In this document: positions 8,310 to 17,902 of the stretch, piece by piece
Layout: each line of letters starts with the position of its first letter
Position numbering within the stretch: the first letter of the stretch is position 1
DNA from: Streptomyces sp. NBC_00273
Lineage (GTDB): Bacteria; Actinomycetota; Actinomycetes; Streptomycetales; Streptomycetaceae
Assembly (NCBI RefSeq): GCF_036178145.1
Contig: NZ_CP108067.1
Coordinates: 2,604,001 to 2,668,000, forward strand
Direction of reading: 5' to 3'
DNA: 64,000 nt
The notes under the pieces: generated by a model
Database searches by the model: none
What the model was told of the DNA's origin: nothing
Seen by the model: only the letters and a program-made list of their open reading frames with translations
Made by a program: the position numbers and the translations under genes

Positions 8310-9751
8310 CCGTGGGCCTCCAGCGGCATGTCGAGGGTGAAGACCGCTCCCCCGGCGGGCCCGTTGGCCGCGCGGAGGGTTCCGCCGTGCAGGCGGACGT
8401 TCTCCAGGGTGATGGCGAGGCCGAGACCGCTGCCGGCCGAACGGGTCCTGGCCGCGTCGGCCTTGAAGAAGCGGTCGAAGATGTGCGGCAGCACCTCGGG
8501 GGCGATGCCGGGTCCGCTGTCGGCGACGTCGATCAGCAGCCGTTCGCCGTCCGCGCCCGGTGCGGTCCGTACGGTGATGCGTACGGGGGCGCTGCCGTGC
8601 CGCAGGGCGTTGCCGACGAGGTTGGCGAGGACGACGTCGAAGCGGCGCGGGTCGAGCCGGGCGCGCACCTGGTCCGGCAGTTCGGCGACGACGCGGTCGT
8701 CGACCCAGTGGCGGCGTTCCAGGGTCTTGCGGACGGCTTCGGCGATGTCCACGTCGTCGAGGTTGAGCTCGGCGGCCCGGGCGTCGAAGCGGGAGATCTC
8801 CATGAGGTCCTCGACGAGGACGGCGAGCTTGCCCGTCTCGGTGCTGACCAGGCGCAGGGCCTTGGCGGTGTCGGCGTCGAGGCGTTCGGCGTCCTCGTCG
8901 AGGACCTCGGTGACGGCGAGCATCCCGGCGAGGGGGGTGCGCAGTTCGTGGGAGACGTCGGAGGCGAAGCGGCGGGCGCGGATCTCCGCGTCCTGGAGCT
9001 CGCGCACGGACTGTTCCAGGGCGCGTGCGGTCTCGTTGAAGGTGCGGGCGAGTCCGGCGAGCTCGTCGGCGCCCCGGACCTCGATCCGGGTGTCGAGGCG
9101 GCCGCGGCCGAGGTGCTGGGCGGCCCGGCGCATGTCGCGGACCGGCCGCAGCACGCTGCGGGCGGCCAGCAGCGCGGGCACGATGGCGATGGCCAGTCCG
9201 GGGACGGCGCCCTGCTTGGCGGCGTCGACCATGGCCTCCACGGTCTGCTTCTCGGTGGAGAGCGGGACGCTGGCGTAGAAGACGGCTCCGGTGGATTCGG
9301 TGAAGCCGTTGTGCTCGAAGAGGGCGGGGACGCCGATGGTGAGCCACGGGTTGCCGCGCGCGTCCTCGACCCGCTGGAAGGCGGTGTAGTCGTGGCGGCG
9401 GACCTTCTCGCGCAGGTTGTCGGTGATCACGCTGGAGGTCGGCGTGTCGGGGTTGGTCGAGACCCGCACGCTGCCGTACTCGCCGAAGATGATCCACGGG
9501 TGCGGTTTGCCGCGCTTGCCGAGGTCGATGACGATGCGCTGGAGCTCCTGCTGGTCCAGCGGAAGACGGAACTCCTGCTGCTCGACCTGGTCCCGCAGGG
9601 TGCTGATGGCGGTGTCCTGGGTCTGCTTGAGGATCGCGTTGCGCGCCTGCTGGTAGGTGAGGGCGGCGGTGGTCACCGCGCTGATCGCGGCGACCAGCAG
9701 GAAGGCCGCGATCAGTCGGGTGCGCAGGCCCAGCGGCGCGATGCGTCTCAC
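8306..9751 (-). CDS. Sensor histidine kinase (HAMP-HisKA-HATPase)
   Basis: 481 residues. Transmembrane segments at about 9-31 and 175-195 flank an extracytoplasmic sensor of about 145 residues with an FGEYGSVRVSTNPDTP core. A HAMP linker follows (RPVRDMRRAAQHLGRGRL), then the HisKA phospho-acceptor box FASDVSHELRTPLAG with His268, and an ATPase domain with N box NLVGNALRHG, G1 DSGPGIAPE, F box FDRFFKAD and G2 GSGLGLAI. The regulator gene stops 6 bp upstream and the lipoprotein gene overlaps its stop. The overall type is close to the MtrB/AfsQ2 class. Confidence 0.93.
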   Translation of the reverse strand: MRRIAPLGLRTRLIAAFLLVAAISAVTTAALTYQQARNAILKQTQDTAISTLRDQVEQQEFRLPLDQQELQRIVIDLGKRGKPHPWIIFGEYGSVRVSTNPDTPTSSVITDNLREKVRRHDYTAFQRVEDARGNPWLTIGVPALFEHNGFTESTGAVFYASVPLSTEKQTVEAMVDAAKQGAVPGLAIAIVPALLAARSVLRPVRDMRRAAQHLGRGRLDTRIEVRGADELAGLARTFNETARALEQSVRELQDAEIRARRFASDVSHELRTPLAGMLAVTEVLDEDAERLDADTAKALRLVSTETGKLAVLVEDLMEISRFDARAAELNLDDVDIAEAVRKTLERRHWVDDRVVAELPDQVRARLDPRRFDVVLANLVGNALRHGSAPVRITVRTAPGADGERLLIDVADSGPGIAPEVLPHIFDRFFKADAARTRSAGSGLGLAITLENVRLHGGTLRAANGPAGGAVFTLDMPLEAHG

Positions 9752-9757
9752 GGTCGC

Positions 9758-10441
9758 CTACAGGGGACCGAAGCGGTAGCCGAAGCCGCGCACGGTCTGT
9801 ATGTAGCGGGGGCTCGCGTCGGGGTCCTCGACCTTGGTGCGCAGCCGGCGCACGCAGGCGTCCACGAGCCGGGCGTCGGCGTGGTAGCTGTGGTCCCAGA
9901 CGTATTCGAGGAGTTGCTGGCGGGAGAAGACCTGCTCGGGCGAGGCCGACAGGTGCAGCAGGAGCTTGATCTCGCTGGGGGCGAGGGGCACGCGCTCGCC
10001 GTTCTTGGCGACGCTCAGCCCGGCGCGGTCGATGGTCAGCTCACCGTGGTGCTCGACCCCGGAGCGGGTGCCCACGGGGTCGCTGAGCCGGCGCAGTACG
10101 GCTTTGATGCGGGCCTCGATGACCTCGGTGCGGGCGGGTTTGACGATGTAGTCGTCGGCGCCGGCCTCCAGGCCGACGACGACGTCGAAGTCGTCACCGC
10201 GGGCGGTGAGCATGATGATCGGCACCTGGCTGGTCTCGCGGATGCGGCGGCAGACCTGGACCCCGTTGATCCCCGGCAGCATCAGGTCGAGCAGGACGAG
10301 CTCGGGGCGGAAGCCGCCCATCAGCGCCAACCCTTCCTCGCCGGTCTCGGCTGAACTCACGTCGTGGCCCCGGCGGCGCAGGCCGAGGCCGACCCCCTCG
10401 CGGATGGAAGGGTCGTCCTCGATCAGCAGTACGCGTGGCAT
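9758..10441 (-). CDS. OmpR-family response regulator
   Basis: 227 residues: receiver domain (acidic pair ED at 8-9, phosphorylated Asp52 in LLDLMLPG, Lys in VKPA) followed by a winged-helix DNA-binding domain (FSRQQLLEYVWDHSYHADARLVDACVRRLRTKVED ... TVRGFGYRFGPL). Partner of the kinase encoded 6 bp downstream. The gene follows the MurJ-like flippase gene after 36 bp on the same strand, so regulator, kinase and lipoprotein may be read from the envelope-gene promoter as well as from their own. Confidence 0.93.
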   Translation of the reverse strand: MPRVLLIEDDPSIREGVGLGLRRRGHDVSSAETGEEGLALMGGFRPELVLLDLMLPGINGVQVCRRIRETSQVPIIMLTARGDDFDVVVGLEAGADDYIVKPARTEVIEARIKAVLRRLSDPVGTRSGVEHHGELTIDRAGLSVAKNGERVPLAPSEIKLLLHLSASPEQVFSRQQLLEYVWDHSYHADARLVDACVRRLRTKVEDPDASPRYIQTVRGFGYRFGPL

Positions 10442-10477
10442 CCGGTCAGTATCCCAAAGGTGTTGCGGGGGCTTTCC

Positions 10478-12187
10478 TCAGCGGCCGATCCTGCGCCACA
10501 GGGAGTTCAGCATGTCGGTGATCTCCGTCAGGCGCAGCGGCCCGGCGAGGATGACGACGACGACGGCCAGGGCGACGGTTCCCGCCCCGAGCGCGGCGAA
10601 GTCGCCGAACGGGTCGGCGGCACGGGCGGCCGCGTACCCGGCGGCGGCCGCCGGTGCGCAGGCGACGAGCAGCCGCAGGTGGGTCCGTAGGGCGGTCGCG
10701 CGCCGCTCCGTACGGGTGCCCGCGCGCGGGCCGAGCCGGCGGGCGAGGGCGTACGCGGTGACGGCGGCGCCCGCGAGGAAGGCGACGGAGGAGGCCGCGG
10801 CCATGCCGGTGACGGCCCAGCGCGGGGACAGCAGGAAGTAGGCGGCGGCGGACAGTCCGGCGGTGAGGGCGGCGATGACCAGGTTGAGGAAGAAGGGGGT
10901 CCGGGTGTCGGAGAGGGCGTAGAAGCCGCGCGAGAGGACGTACTGCGCGGAGTAGGCGATCAGGCCGGGCGCGAAGGCGATGAGGATGCCCGCCATGACC
11001 TCGATGTCGGCGGCGCCGATGCGGCCGTACTCGAAGACGCTGCCCATCACCCAGGGGGCGAGGGCGGCGAAGAGCGCGGCGGCGGGTACGACGAGGGCGG
11101 CGCTGGAGCGCAGGGCGTAGGAGATGTCGCGGCGTACGGCGCCGAGGTCGCCCTCGGTGGCGGCCGCGCTCATCCGTGGCATCAGGGCGGTCACGAGGGA
11201 GACGGTGATGATGCCCTGGGGGACGATCCACAGCTGGTAGGCGTTGCTGTAGGCGGTGTAGCCGGCGCCGCCCGCGAGTCCGGCATCCACGGCGTGCTGT
11301 TCGGTGGCGGTGGAGAGCCGGGTGACGACCCAGTAGGCGATCTGGTTGGTGAGGACGAGCATGACCAGCCAGCCCGCGTTGCGCAGCGGGCGGCCGAGGC
11401 CGCTGCCGCGCCAGTCGAAGCGGGGGCGCCAGCGGAAGCGGGCGGCGCGCAGCGAGGGGACGAGGGCGAGGGCCTGGATGACGATGCCGAGGGTGGTGCC
11501 GAGGCCCAGGAGCCGCGTCTCGGCGGCGGTGAGGCCGGCCGCACCTCCTTGACTGCCCTGGGAGACCACGAGGAAGAGTCCGAAGACGCCGATGATGACG
11601 AGGTTGTTGAGGACCGGGGTCCACATCATCGCGCCGAACCGGCCGCGCGCGTTCAGCACCTGCCCGAGCAGGGTGAAGAGTCCGTAGAAGAGGATCTGCG
11701 GCAGGCAGTAGCGGGCCAGGGCCACGGTGGTGCTCGCCTGGGCGCCGTCGTAGTCGGTGTAGACCGAGACGATCAGCGGGGCGGCGAAGACGGCGACGGT
11801 GGTGAGCGCCACGAGGGCGACGGTGCAGGCGGTGAGCAGCCGGTCGGTGTAGGCGGTTCCGCCGTCCGCGTGCTCCTTGGCGGCCCGGACCAGCTCGGGT
11901 ACGAAGACGGCGTTGAGCGCGCCTCCGATGAGCAGGATGTAGATGATGTTCGGGACGGTGTTGGCGACGGCGTAGCCGTCGGCGAGGAGGCTGGCGCCCA
12001 GCGCCGCGACGACGACGGCGGAGCGGATGAATCCGGTGGCCCGGGAGACGATCGATCCGGCGGCCATGAGCGCGCCGCTGCGCAGCACCGAGGTCTTCCC
12101 GGACGGCGCGTCGGCGGCGTCCGGGGTGGCGGCCCCGCTGCTGTCGGTGCCGGTGCGGGTGCCGCTCTCGGTGTCGGTGGCCGTCAC
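10478..12187 (-). CDS. murJ: MurJ-family lipid II flippase homologue
   Basis: 569 residues, MOP-superfamily integral membrane protein with about 14 hydrophobic segments. The N-terminal MurJ-type motif GSIVSRATGFIRS, followed by NTVPNIIYILLIGGALNAVFVPELVRAAK and the YCLPQILFYGLFTLLGQVLNARGRF stretch, mark the lipid II flippase family. The first 30 residues are a disordered Thr/Ser/Asp-rich tail. The start is GTG, overlapping the upstream FemX-like stop by 4 bp (GTGA). MurJ moves lipid II outwards for peptidoglycan synthesis. Streptomyces usually has several paralogues, so this may be an auxiliary copy rather than the essential one. Confidence 0.88.
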   Translation of the reverse strand: MTATDTESGTRTGTDSSGAATPDAADAPSGKTSVLRSGALMAAGSIVSRATGFIRSAVVVAALGASLLADGYAVANTVPNIIYILLIGGALNAVFVPELVRAAKEHADGGTAYTDRLLTACTVALVALTTVAVFAAPLIVSVYTDYDGAQASTTVALARYCLPQILFYGLFTLLGQVLNARGRFGAMMWTPVLNNLVIIGVFGLFLVVSQGSQGGAAGLTAAETRLLGLGTTLGIVIQALALVPSLRAARFRWRPRFDWRGSGLGRPLRNAGWLVMLVLTNQIAYWVVTRLSTATEQHAVDAGLAGGAGYTAYSNAYQLWIVPQGIITVSLVTALMPRMSAAATEGDLGAVRRDISYALRSSAALVVPAAALFAALAPWVMGSVFEYGRIGAADIEVMAGILIAFAPGLIAYSAQYVLSRGFYALSDTRTPFFLNLVIAALTAGLSAAAYFLLSPRWAVTGMAAASSVAFLAGAAVTAYALARRLGPRAGTRTERRATALRTHLRLLVACAPAAAAGYAAARAADPFGDFAALGAGTVALAVVVVILAGPLRLTEITDMLNSLWRRIGR

Positions 12188-13353
12188 CGGCGGGCCAGGT
12201 AGGCCTGGAACGCCTTGTAGAGCGCCGCGTTGGCGACTCCGTCCATCGGTATCTCCCACTCTCCGAGCGTTTCGACGACCTGTCCGCCGGTGCCGAGCTT
12301 CCAGCGCAGCAGTCCGAACGAGCGTTCGTCGGGGTCGAGGGTGGAGGGTACCCCGCGCATGTCGTATTCCTCCGCTCCGAGGGCGTGTGCGTCGCACATC
12401 ATGCGCCACTGCAGGGCGTTGCTGGGCCGTACCTCGCGGCGGTGGTCGGCGGAGGCGCCCGTCTGGTACCAGACCCGGTTCCCGGCGGTGATCATCGTGT
12501 GGGCGGCGAGGATCTCCCCCCGGTGGACGCCCAGGTAGAGCCGCATGCGGCCGGGCTGTTCCTCGTTCAGGACCCGGTACTGCTGCTCGTAGTACGCGAG
12601 GGAGCGGCCGAGGCGGAAGCCGTCGCGCTCCTCGGTGATGCTCAGCAGCCGGTAGAACTCGGGCAGGTCGGCGTAGGTGCCGATGACCGTCTCCACGCCG
12701 GCCTTCGTGGCCTTGCGCACGTTGCGCCGCCATTCCTGGTTGAGACCCGACCACACCTCGTCGAGGGTGCGGCCGGCCAGCGGCACGCGGAAGACGTGGC
12801 GGGGCTGGGCATCGCCGTCGTCCTCGCCGCCGCACCGCTTCCAGCCGCGGGTGCGCAGCCGGTCGGCGAGGGCGGCGCCCACCGGGTCGACCTCGGTGGC
12901 GAGCACGTCGGAGATCTGCCGTCCGGGCCCGGTCGCGGCCTTGGCGGTGGCCGCGTCCCAGCGACGGTAGGCGGGGGTGGGGCCGATGCGGACGGCGAAG
13001 GCGCCGGAGGCGCGCAGGTGGCGCAGGAGCGGGTTCAGCCAGCGGTCGACCTGCGGGTCGGACCAGTCGACGACGGGCCCTTCGGGGAGATAGGCGAAGT
13101 ATTTCCGCGTGCCGGGGAATTGCCGGTAGAGAACGAGTCCGGCTCCCTGAATCTCACCTTCCGGATAGTGCCATCCGACCCTTTCCGAGCGCCAGAGGTC
13201 CTTTACCCGCGCCCAGGACGGGTACTGGAGAAAACTCGCGCCTCCGTGCCAGTGGAGGAAGGTCTGGTATTCGGTGACGGACAGGGCGCGCACCCGGAGC
13301 TGCCCGTCCTGGTCATGGTCCTGCTGGGCGGGGTTCACGAGCAGTGCACACAC
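12184..13353 (-). CDS. FemABX-family peptidoglycan-bridge aminoacyltransferase
   Basis: 389 residues with the tandem GNAT-like fold of Fem ligases, which use aminoacyl-tRNA to add residues to the lipid II stem peptide. Visible signatures are FLQYPSWARVK at the N-terminus, the substrate-positioning WRRNVRKATKAGVETV, and C-terminal YEQQYRVLNEEQPGRMRLYLGVHRGE, NALQWRMMCDAHALGAEEYDMRGV and LLRWKLGTGGQVVETLGEWEIP. The start is GTG with AGGAAGG about 9 nt upstream. It heads a run with the MurJ homologue and a two-component system. Whether it adds the first bridge residue (FemX role) cannot be told here. Confidence 0.88.
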   Translation of the reverse strand: MCALLVNPAQQDHDQDGQLRVRALSVTEYQTFLHWHGGASFLQYPSWARVKDLWRSERVGWHYPEGEIQGAGLVLYRQFPGTRKYFAYLPEGPVVDWSDPQVDRWLNPLLRHLRASGAFAVRIGPTPAYRRWDAATAKAATGPGRQISDVLATEVDPVGAALADRLRTRGWKRCGGEDDGDAQPRHVFRVPLAGRTLDEVWSGLNQEWRRNVRKATKAGVETVIGTYADLPEFYRLLSITEERDGFRLGRSLAYYEQQYRVLNEEQPGRMRLYLGVHRGEILAAHTMITAGNRVWYQTGASADHRREVRPSNALQWRMMCDAHALGAEEYDMRGVPSTLDPDERSFGLLRWKLGTGGQVVETLGEWEIPMDGVANAALYKAFQAYLARR

Positions 13354-13576
13354 GGCAGACAGCCTTCCTGTTCGTCCTGACGGTCTCTCACAGGACTCTC
13401 ACAGCGGACCGTGACCGAACTGCGCGGCGTTTGTGACCGGATGATGACCGTTTCGCTGCGGTCCACGTCACAAGCGGGAGGACGAGCTTTTCTGCCGAAT
13501 GCGGAACCTAAAGTCGCCTCGTTCGCATCTCCTTTTGCGAACGTTCATCGCCACCACTACTCGAAGGGGCCCTTCG

Positions 13577-14770
13577 TTGAGCCGTATACGCCGCACCGCC
13601 ATGGCGGGCACCGCACTGCTGGCCGCCTCGCTCACCGCCTGTTCGGGCGGGAGCGACGGTGGCGGCGACGACAAGGGCAAGACCGAGCTGAAGCCGAAGA
13701 CGGCCATGGCGGTCTCGGTGAACCTCACGGGCGATCAGGTCAAGGCGGGCCAGCCGGTGACGGTGACCGTCGCCGAGGGCAAGTTGGCCCAGGTGAAGGT
13801 GACCGACGCCAAGGGCGCGGAGCTGCCGGGGAAGATATCCGACGACGGGAAGACCTGGACCTCGGAGCGCAACGCCCCGCCCGGTGCGGAGTACAAGGTC
13901 GAGGCGCAGAACACCGAGAGCCAGAGCGCCACCACGCAGTTCAAGACCGGCCCCGCCGACAAGGTGAACAAGGTCGCGATCAACATCTCCAAGGGCAGCA
14001 CGGTGGGCGTGGCGATGCCGGTGTCCCTCGTCTTCGACAACCCGGTGACGAACAAGGCCGAGGTGGAGAAGCAGCTCAAGGTCACCACCTCGGACAACAC
14101 CGAGGGCTCCTGGGGCTGGATCAAGGACTACGACGGCAAGGACCGCGTCGACTGGCGGCCCAAGGACTACTGGAAGTCCGGCACGGACGTGAAGGTCGAC
14201 ATGCACCTGAACGGCGTGGACTCCGGCAAGGGCGGCGGGCTGTTCGCCCGCGACTACAACACCGAGTTCAAGATCGGCAAGGACCGCCGGATCCAGGTCA
14301 GCCTCGACACGAAGAAGATGTCGGTGACCCAGGACGGCCAGGCGCTCAAGACGGTCCCGATCTCGGCCGGCACTCCCGGCGGCAAGAAGGCCTCCTGGTC
14401 CGGGAAGATGGTGATCATGTCGAAGGAGGGCACCATCCGGATGGACTCCCAGACGGTGGGCCTGGACAACGCCTACAACAAGATGGTCGATTACTCGATG
14501 CGTCTGACCTGGTCCGGCATGTACGCGCACGCCGCGCCGTGGAACGAGGGCAACTTCGGCCGCGCCAACAGCAGTTCCGGCTGCGTGGGCATGAGCGACG
14601 CCAACGCCAAGGAGTTCTTCGGAGAGTCCCAGATCGGCGACGCCTTCGAGGTGGTCGGCGAAGGTTCGAAGGGCAACGCCGACATCGGCAACGGCTACGG
14701 CGAGTGGAACCTGACGTGGGACCAGTGGAAGGCCAAGAGCGCCCTGTCCGGCGCCCCGCAGAACGGCTGA
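13577..14770 (+). CDS. L,D-transpeptidase lipoprotein (YkuD) with Ig-like domains
   Basis: 397 residues from a TTG at 13577 with AAGGGG 7 nt upstream; this gives a clean signal with lipobox LTAC (residues about 20-23). Two bacterial Ig-like domains (about 45-120 and 130-260) precede the YkuD catalytic domain (about 260-380), as in mycobacterial LdtMt2. The catalytic cysteine lies in NSSSGCVGMS, with the upstream histidine in YAHAAPW. The usual SHGC sequence reads SSGC here, so the conserved His before Gly is Ser. It forms 3-3 peptidoglycan cross-links outside the membrane and diverges from the FemX-like gene. Confidence 0.9.
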   Translation: MSRIRRTAMAGTALLAASLTACSGGSDGGGDDKGKTELKPKTAMAVSVNLTGDQVKAGQPVTVTVAEGKLAQVKVTDAKGAELPGKISDDGKTWTSERNAPPGAEYKVEAQNTESQSATTQFKTGPADKVNKVAINISKGSTVGVAMPVSLVFDNPVTNKAEVEKQLKVTTSDNTEGSWGWIKDYDGKDRVDWRPKDYWKSGTDVKVDMHLNGVDSGKGGGLFARDYNTEFKIGKDRRIQVSLDTKKMSVTQDGQALKTVPISAGTPGGKKASWSGKMVIMSKEGTIRMDSQTVGLDNAYNKMVDYSMRLTWSGMYAHAAPWNEGNFGRANSSSGCVGMSDANAKEFFGESQIGDAFEVVGEGSKGNADIGNGYGEWNLTWDQWKAKSALSGAPQNG

Positions 14771-14821
14771 CGGCCGCGCCGCAGTTCGTCCACCGCGGTC
14801 GGTCCACCGTGACCGCCCAAT

Positions 14822-14878
14822 CGTTACCGGCACGTAACTTACCCACGGGTTACTTTCGGTAACGCGCTCCCGTTACCG
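14822..14878. promoter_or_regulatory. Cluster of GTTAC/GTAAC elements upstream of a secreted hydrolase gene
   Basis: Between the transpeptidase stop and the S15-type gene are CGTTACCG (14822-14829), GTAACTTACC (14834-14843), GGGTTAC (14848-14854) and a perfect inverted repeat CGGTAACG (14857-14864) / CGTTACCG (14871-14878) with 6 bp between arms. They lie 45-100 bp before the ATG, a plausible operator position. A similar cluster lies before the SGNH hydrolase gene. Confidence 0.45.
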
Positions 14879-14922
14879 TCGGGTCACTTTGACGACCCCG
14901 GCGTACGCGTGAGGAGCGAGGG

Positions 14923-16509
14923 ATGCGACGCACCACCACCGCCGCGGCCGTGGCGACCCTACTGGCGGCAACCGCCCTGGGCCTGGCCCCGCACCAGGCC
15001 CAGGCGGCTCCGGCCGCCACCGTGACAGCCGCCGACGACGCCTCCTCGCAGATCCGCTTCCACGACATCCCCGGCTCCGGCGGGGTCACCCTCAAGGGCA
15101 ACGTCTTCACCCCGGCCGGGGCCTCGAGCGGCCGGACCTACCCGCTGATCGTGCTCCCCACCAGCTGGGGCCTGCCACAGGTCGAGTACGTCGCCCAGGC
15201 CAAGAAGCTCGCCGACTCCGGTTACGTCGTGGTCAGTTACACCTCCCGCGGCTTCTGGCTCTCCGGCGGCAGCATCGAGGTGGCCGGCCCGCCGGACATC
15301 GCCGACGTCAGCGCCGTCATCGACTGGGCCCTCGCCAACTCCCCCGCCGACGCGGACCGCATCGGCCTCGGCGGGGTCTCGTACGCCGCCGGCATCACCC
15401 TGCTGGCCTCCGCGCACGACCCGCGCATCAAGGCCGTGGTCGCGATGAGCGGCTGGGCCGACCTCATCGACTCCATCTACTCCGGCCGCACCCAGCACCT
15501 CCAGGCCGCCGCGATGCTCGGCGCCGCCGGATACCTCACCGGCCGCCCCGGACCCGAACTCAAGACGCTCCTCGGCAACTTCCTCGGCTCCCGGCTGGAC
15601 CAGGAGCAGCAGATGATCGAGTGGGGCAAGAAGCGTTCGGCCTCCGAACAGGTGGACCGGATCAACGCCAACGGCGCCGCGATCATGCTCGGCAACGCCT
15701 GGGGCGACACCATCTTCCCGCCCAACCAGTACGCGAAGTTCTACGAGCGGCTGACCGGCCCCAAGCGCCTGGAGTTCCGGCCCGGGGACCACGCCACCGC
15801 CGAGGGCACGGGCCTGCTGGGGCTGCCCAACGACACCTGGACCAACGCGCACCGCTGGTTCGACCGCTACCTCAAGGGCGAGCGCAACGGCATCGACACC
15901 GAGGCCCCGGTGCAGATCAAGTCCCGTAGCGACGACGGGTACGAGGGCTACGCCGACTGGAAGTCGGTCGGCTCCGGGGGCACCGAGAGGCTGGCGCTCT
16001 CCGACGGCGAGCACCTCTTCGCCAACGTCGACTCCGGCGCCAACGGCGGCGTCCTCCTCCTCTCCAGCGCCCTCGACCAGTTCGTGAAGGCGCCGCCGAT
16101 CGCCTCCGTCCCGCTCCTGCCCCGGGCCTTCGCGGCCGTCTGGCAGTCGCAGCGCTACGACGAGGCGCGCCGGATCCGCGGCACCGTGGAGCTGCACACC
16201 ACCGTCACCCCCACCAAGGGCGACGGCACCTTCGTCGCGTACCTCTACGACGTGGGCCCGCTCGGCATCGGCAAGCTCGTCAGCAACGCCCCGTACACCT
16301 TCCACGGGAAGGCTCCCGGCCGGGCCTTCGGCGTGGACCTGGAGCTGTTCTCCACCGCCTACGACGTCCCGGCCGGCCACCGGCTCGCCCTCGTCATCGA
16401 CACCGTCGACCCGCTCTACATCGAGCACAACCCCCTCGGCGCGCAGCTGACCTTCTCCTCGCCGCGCACCGATCCCAGCTACGTGTCGGTGCCGCTGCGC
16501 GAGCAGTGA
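14923..16509 (+). CDS. Secreted alpha/beta hydrolase, X-Pro dipeptidyl-peptidase S15 / CocE-like
   Basis: 528 residues. A signal peptide (about 1-29, ending AQA-AP) is followed by an alpha/beta-hydrolase domain with nucleophile elbow GGVSYAAG, the oxyanion-side TSRGFWLSGG segment, and an acid/base region containing GNAWGDTIFPP and PGDHATAEG. The C-terminal beta-sandwich (about 370-528: RRIRGTVELHTTVTP, VDLELFSTAYDVPAGHRLALVIDTVDP) is the PepX_C jelly-roll typical of S15 peptidases and cocaine-esterase-like acylases. The role is hydrolysis of an ester or Xaa-Pro amide outside the cell. GAGGAGCGAGGG precedes the ATG. It converges on the ABC ATPase gene with 3 bp between stops. Confidence 0.88.
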   Translation: MRRTTTAAAVATLLAATALGLAPHQAQAAPAATVTAADDASSQIRFHDIPGSGGVTLKGNVFTPAGASSGRTYPLIVLPTSWGLPQVEYVAQAKKLADSGYVVVSYTSRGFWLSGGSIEVAGPPDIADVSAVIDWALANSPADADRIGLGGVSYAAGITLLASAHDPRIKAVVAMSGWADLIDSIYSGRTQHLQAAAMLGAAGYLTGRPGPELKTLLGNFLGSRLDQEQQMIEWGKKRSASEQVDRINANGAAIMLGNAWGDTIFPPNQYAKFYERLTGPKRLEFRPGDHATAEGTGLLGLPNDTWTNAHRWFDRYLKGERNGIDTEAPVQIKSRSDDGYEGYADWKSVGSGGTERLALSDGEHLFANVDSGANGGVLLLSSALDQFVKAPPIASVPLLPRAFAAVWQSQRYDEARRIRGTVELHTTVTPTKGDGTFVAYLYDVGPLGIGKLVSNAPYTFHGKAPGRAFGVDLELFSTAYDVPAGHRLALVIDTVDPLYIEHNPLGAQLTFSSPRTDPSYVSVPLREQ

Positions 16510-16512
16510 CCG

Positions 16513-17256
<744 letters not shown>

Positions 17257-17380
17257 CTGCTGCCCTGCCCACGTGTCGGAGTCGGTCTCGGTGTCGGCCC
17301 CGGTGTGCCGGGGTCAGCGCAAACTATCCGGCTCCGGAAGGGCACTTCGCACGCGGGGGGAGCCGCGACACGCCGGGGCG

Positions 17381-17821
17381 TCAGCCCTCGGACGCCTCGG
17401 CGTACGCCTGGCTGAGCTCGGGGGATCCCGTCATCGCCCAGGACAGGCCCGACTCGATCACGTTCAGCTCCCGGCCCGAGGCCAGCCGGATCACCGGCTG
17501 GCCGTTGGGCCACACCCGCCACGCGGCTCCCGGAACGGTCCGGATGATCACGGTCCCGAGGTAGAAGCCGGCGTCGTTGCCGAGCCAGGGCACCGCCTCG
17601 GGGTCCCGCCGCCAGCGCGGCATCAGCTGGTCCAGGGCCTCCAACGAGCCCTGGCTCTCGTCGAGTTCGAGCCCGGCCGCCCTCGCCTGGACGCGCAGCA
17701 TCTCGCACTCCGAGAACAACTCGGCGACGCCCTCGGGGTCGTCCGCGAGGGCGGCGGCGAGTCCCGTGCCCTGTTCCGTTTCGCGTCGGTTCAGCCAGTT
17801 GCCCAGGAAAGGGATGTTCAT
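17381..17821 (-). CDS. Small uncharacterised protein (possibly DUF6278)
   Basis: 146 residues, no signal peptide or membrane span. The N-terminal half is acidic and helical (GVAELFSECEMLRVQARAAG, SLEALDQLMPRWRRDPE); the C-terminal half has a beta-rich block LGNDAGFYLGTVIIRTVPGAAWRVWPNGQPVIRLASGRELNV. I associate this with an actinobacterial domain of unknown function, possibly DUF6278, but am not certain. No neighbour suggests a role: the ATPase gene lies 124 bp downstream and exonuclease III 81 bp upstream on the same strand. Confidence 0.75.
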   Translation of the reverse strand: MNIPFLGNWLNRRETEQGTGLAAALADDPEGVAELFSECEMLRVQARAAGLELDESQGSLEALDQLMPRWRRDPEAVPWLGNDAGFYLGTVIIRTVPGAAWRVWPNGQPVIRLASGRELNVIESGLSWAMTGSPELSQAYAEASEG

Positions 17822-17902
17822 ACCGCCCAGCGTCGCACCAGGATCCGCCCCTGACCACAGGGCGCGCCTGGATCCGTCGGCCCGGATGGCACCGGCTACC
17901 GG

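Noticed and set aside
13502..13525. GGAAC ... CGTT upstream of the L,D-transpeptidase as a sigma-E-type promoter
   Set aside because: The spacing between GGAAC and CGTT is only about 12 nt, too short for the ECF consensus of about 16-17.
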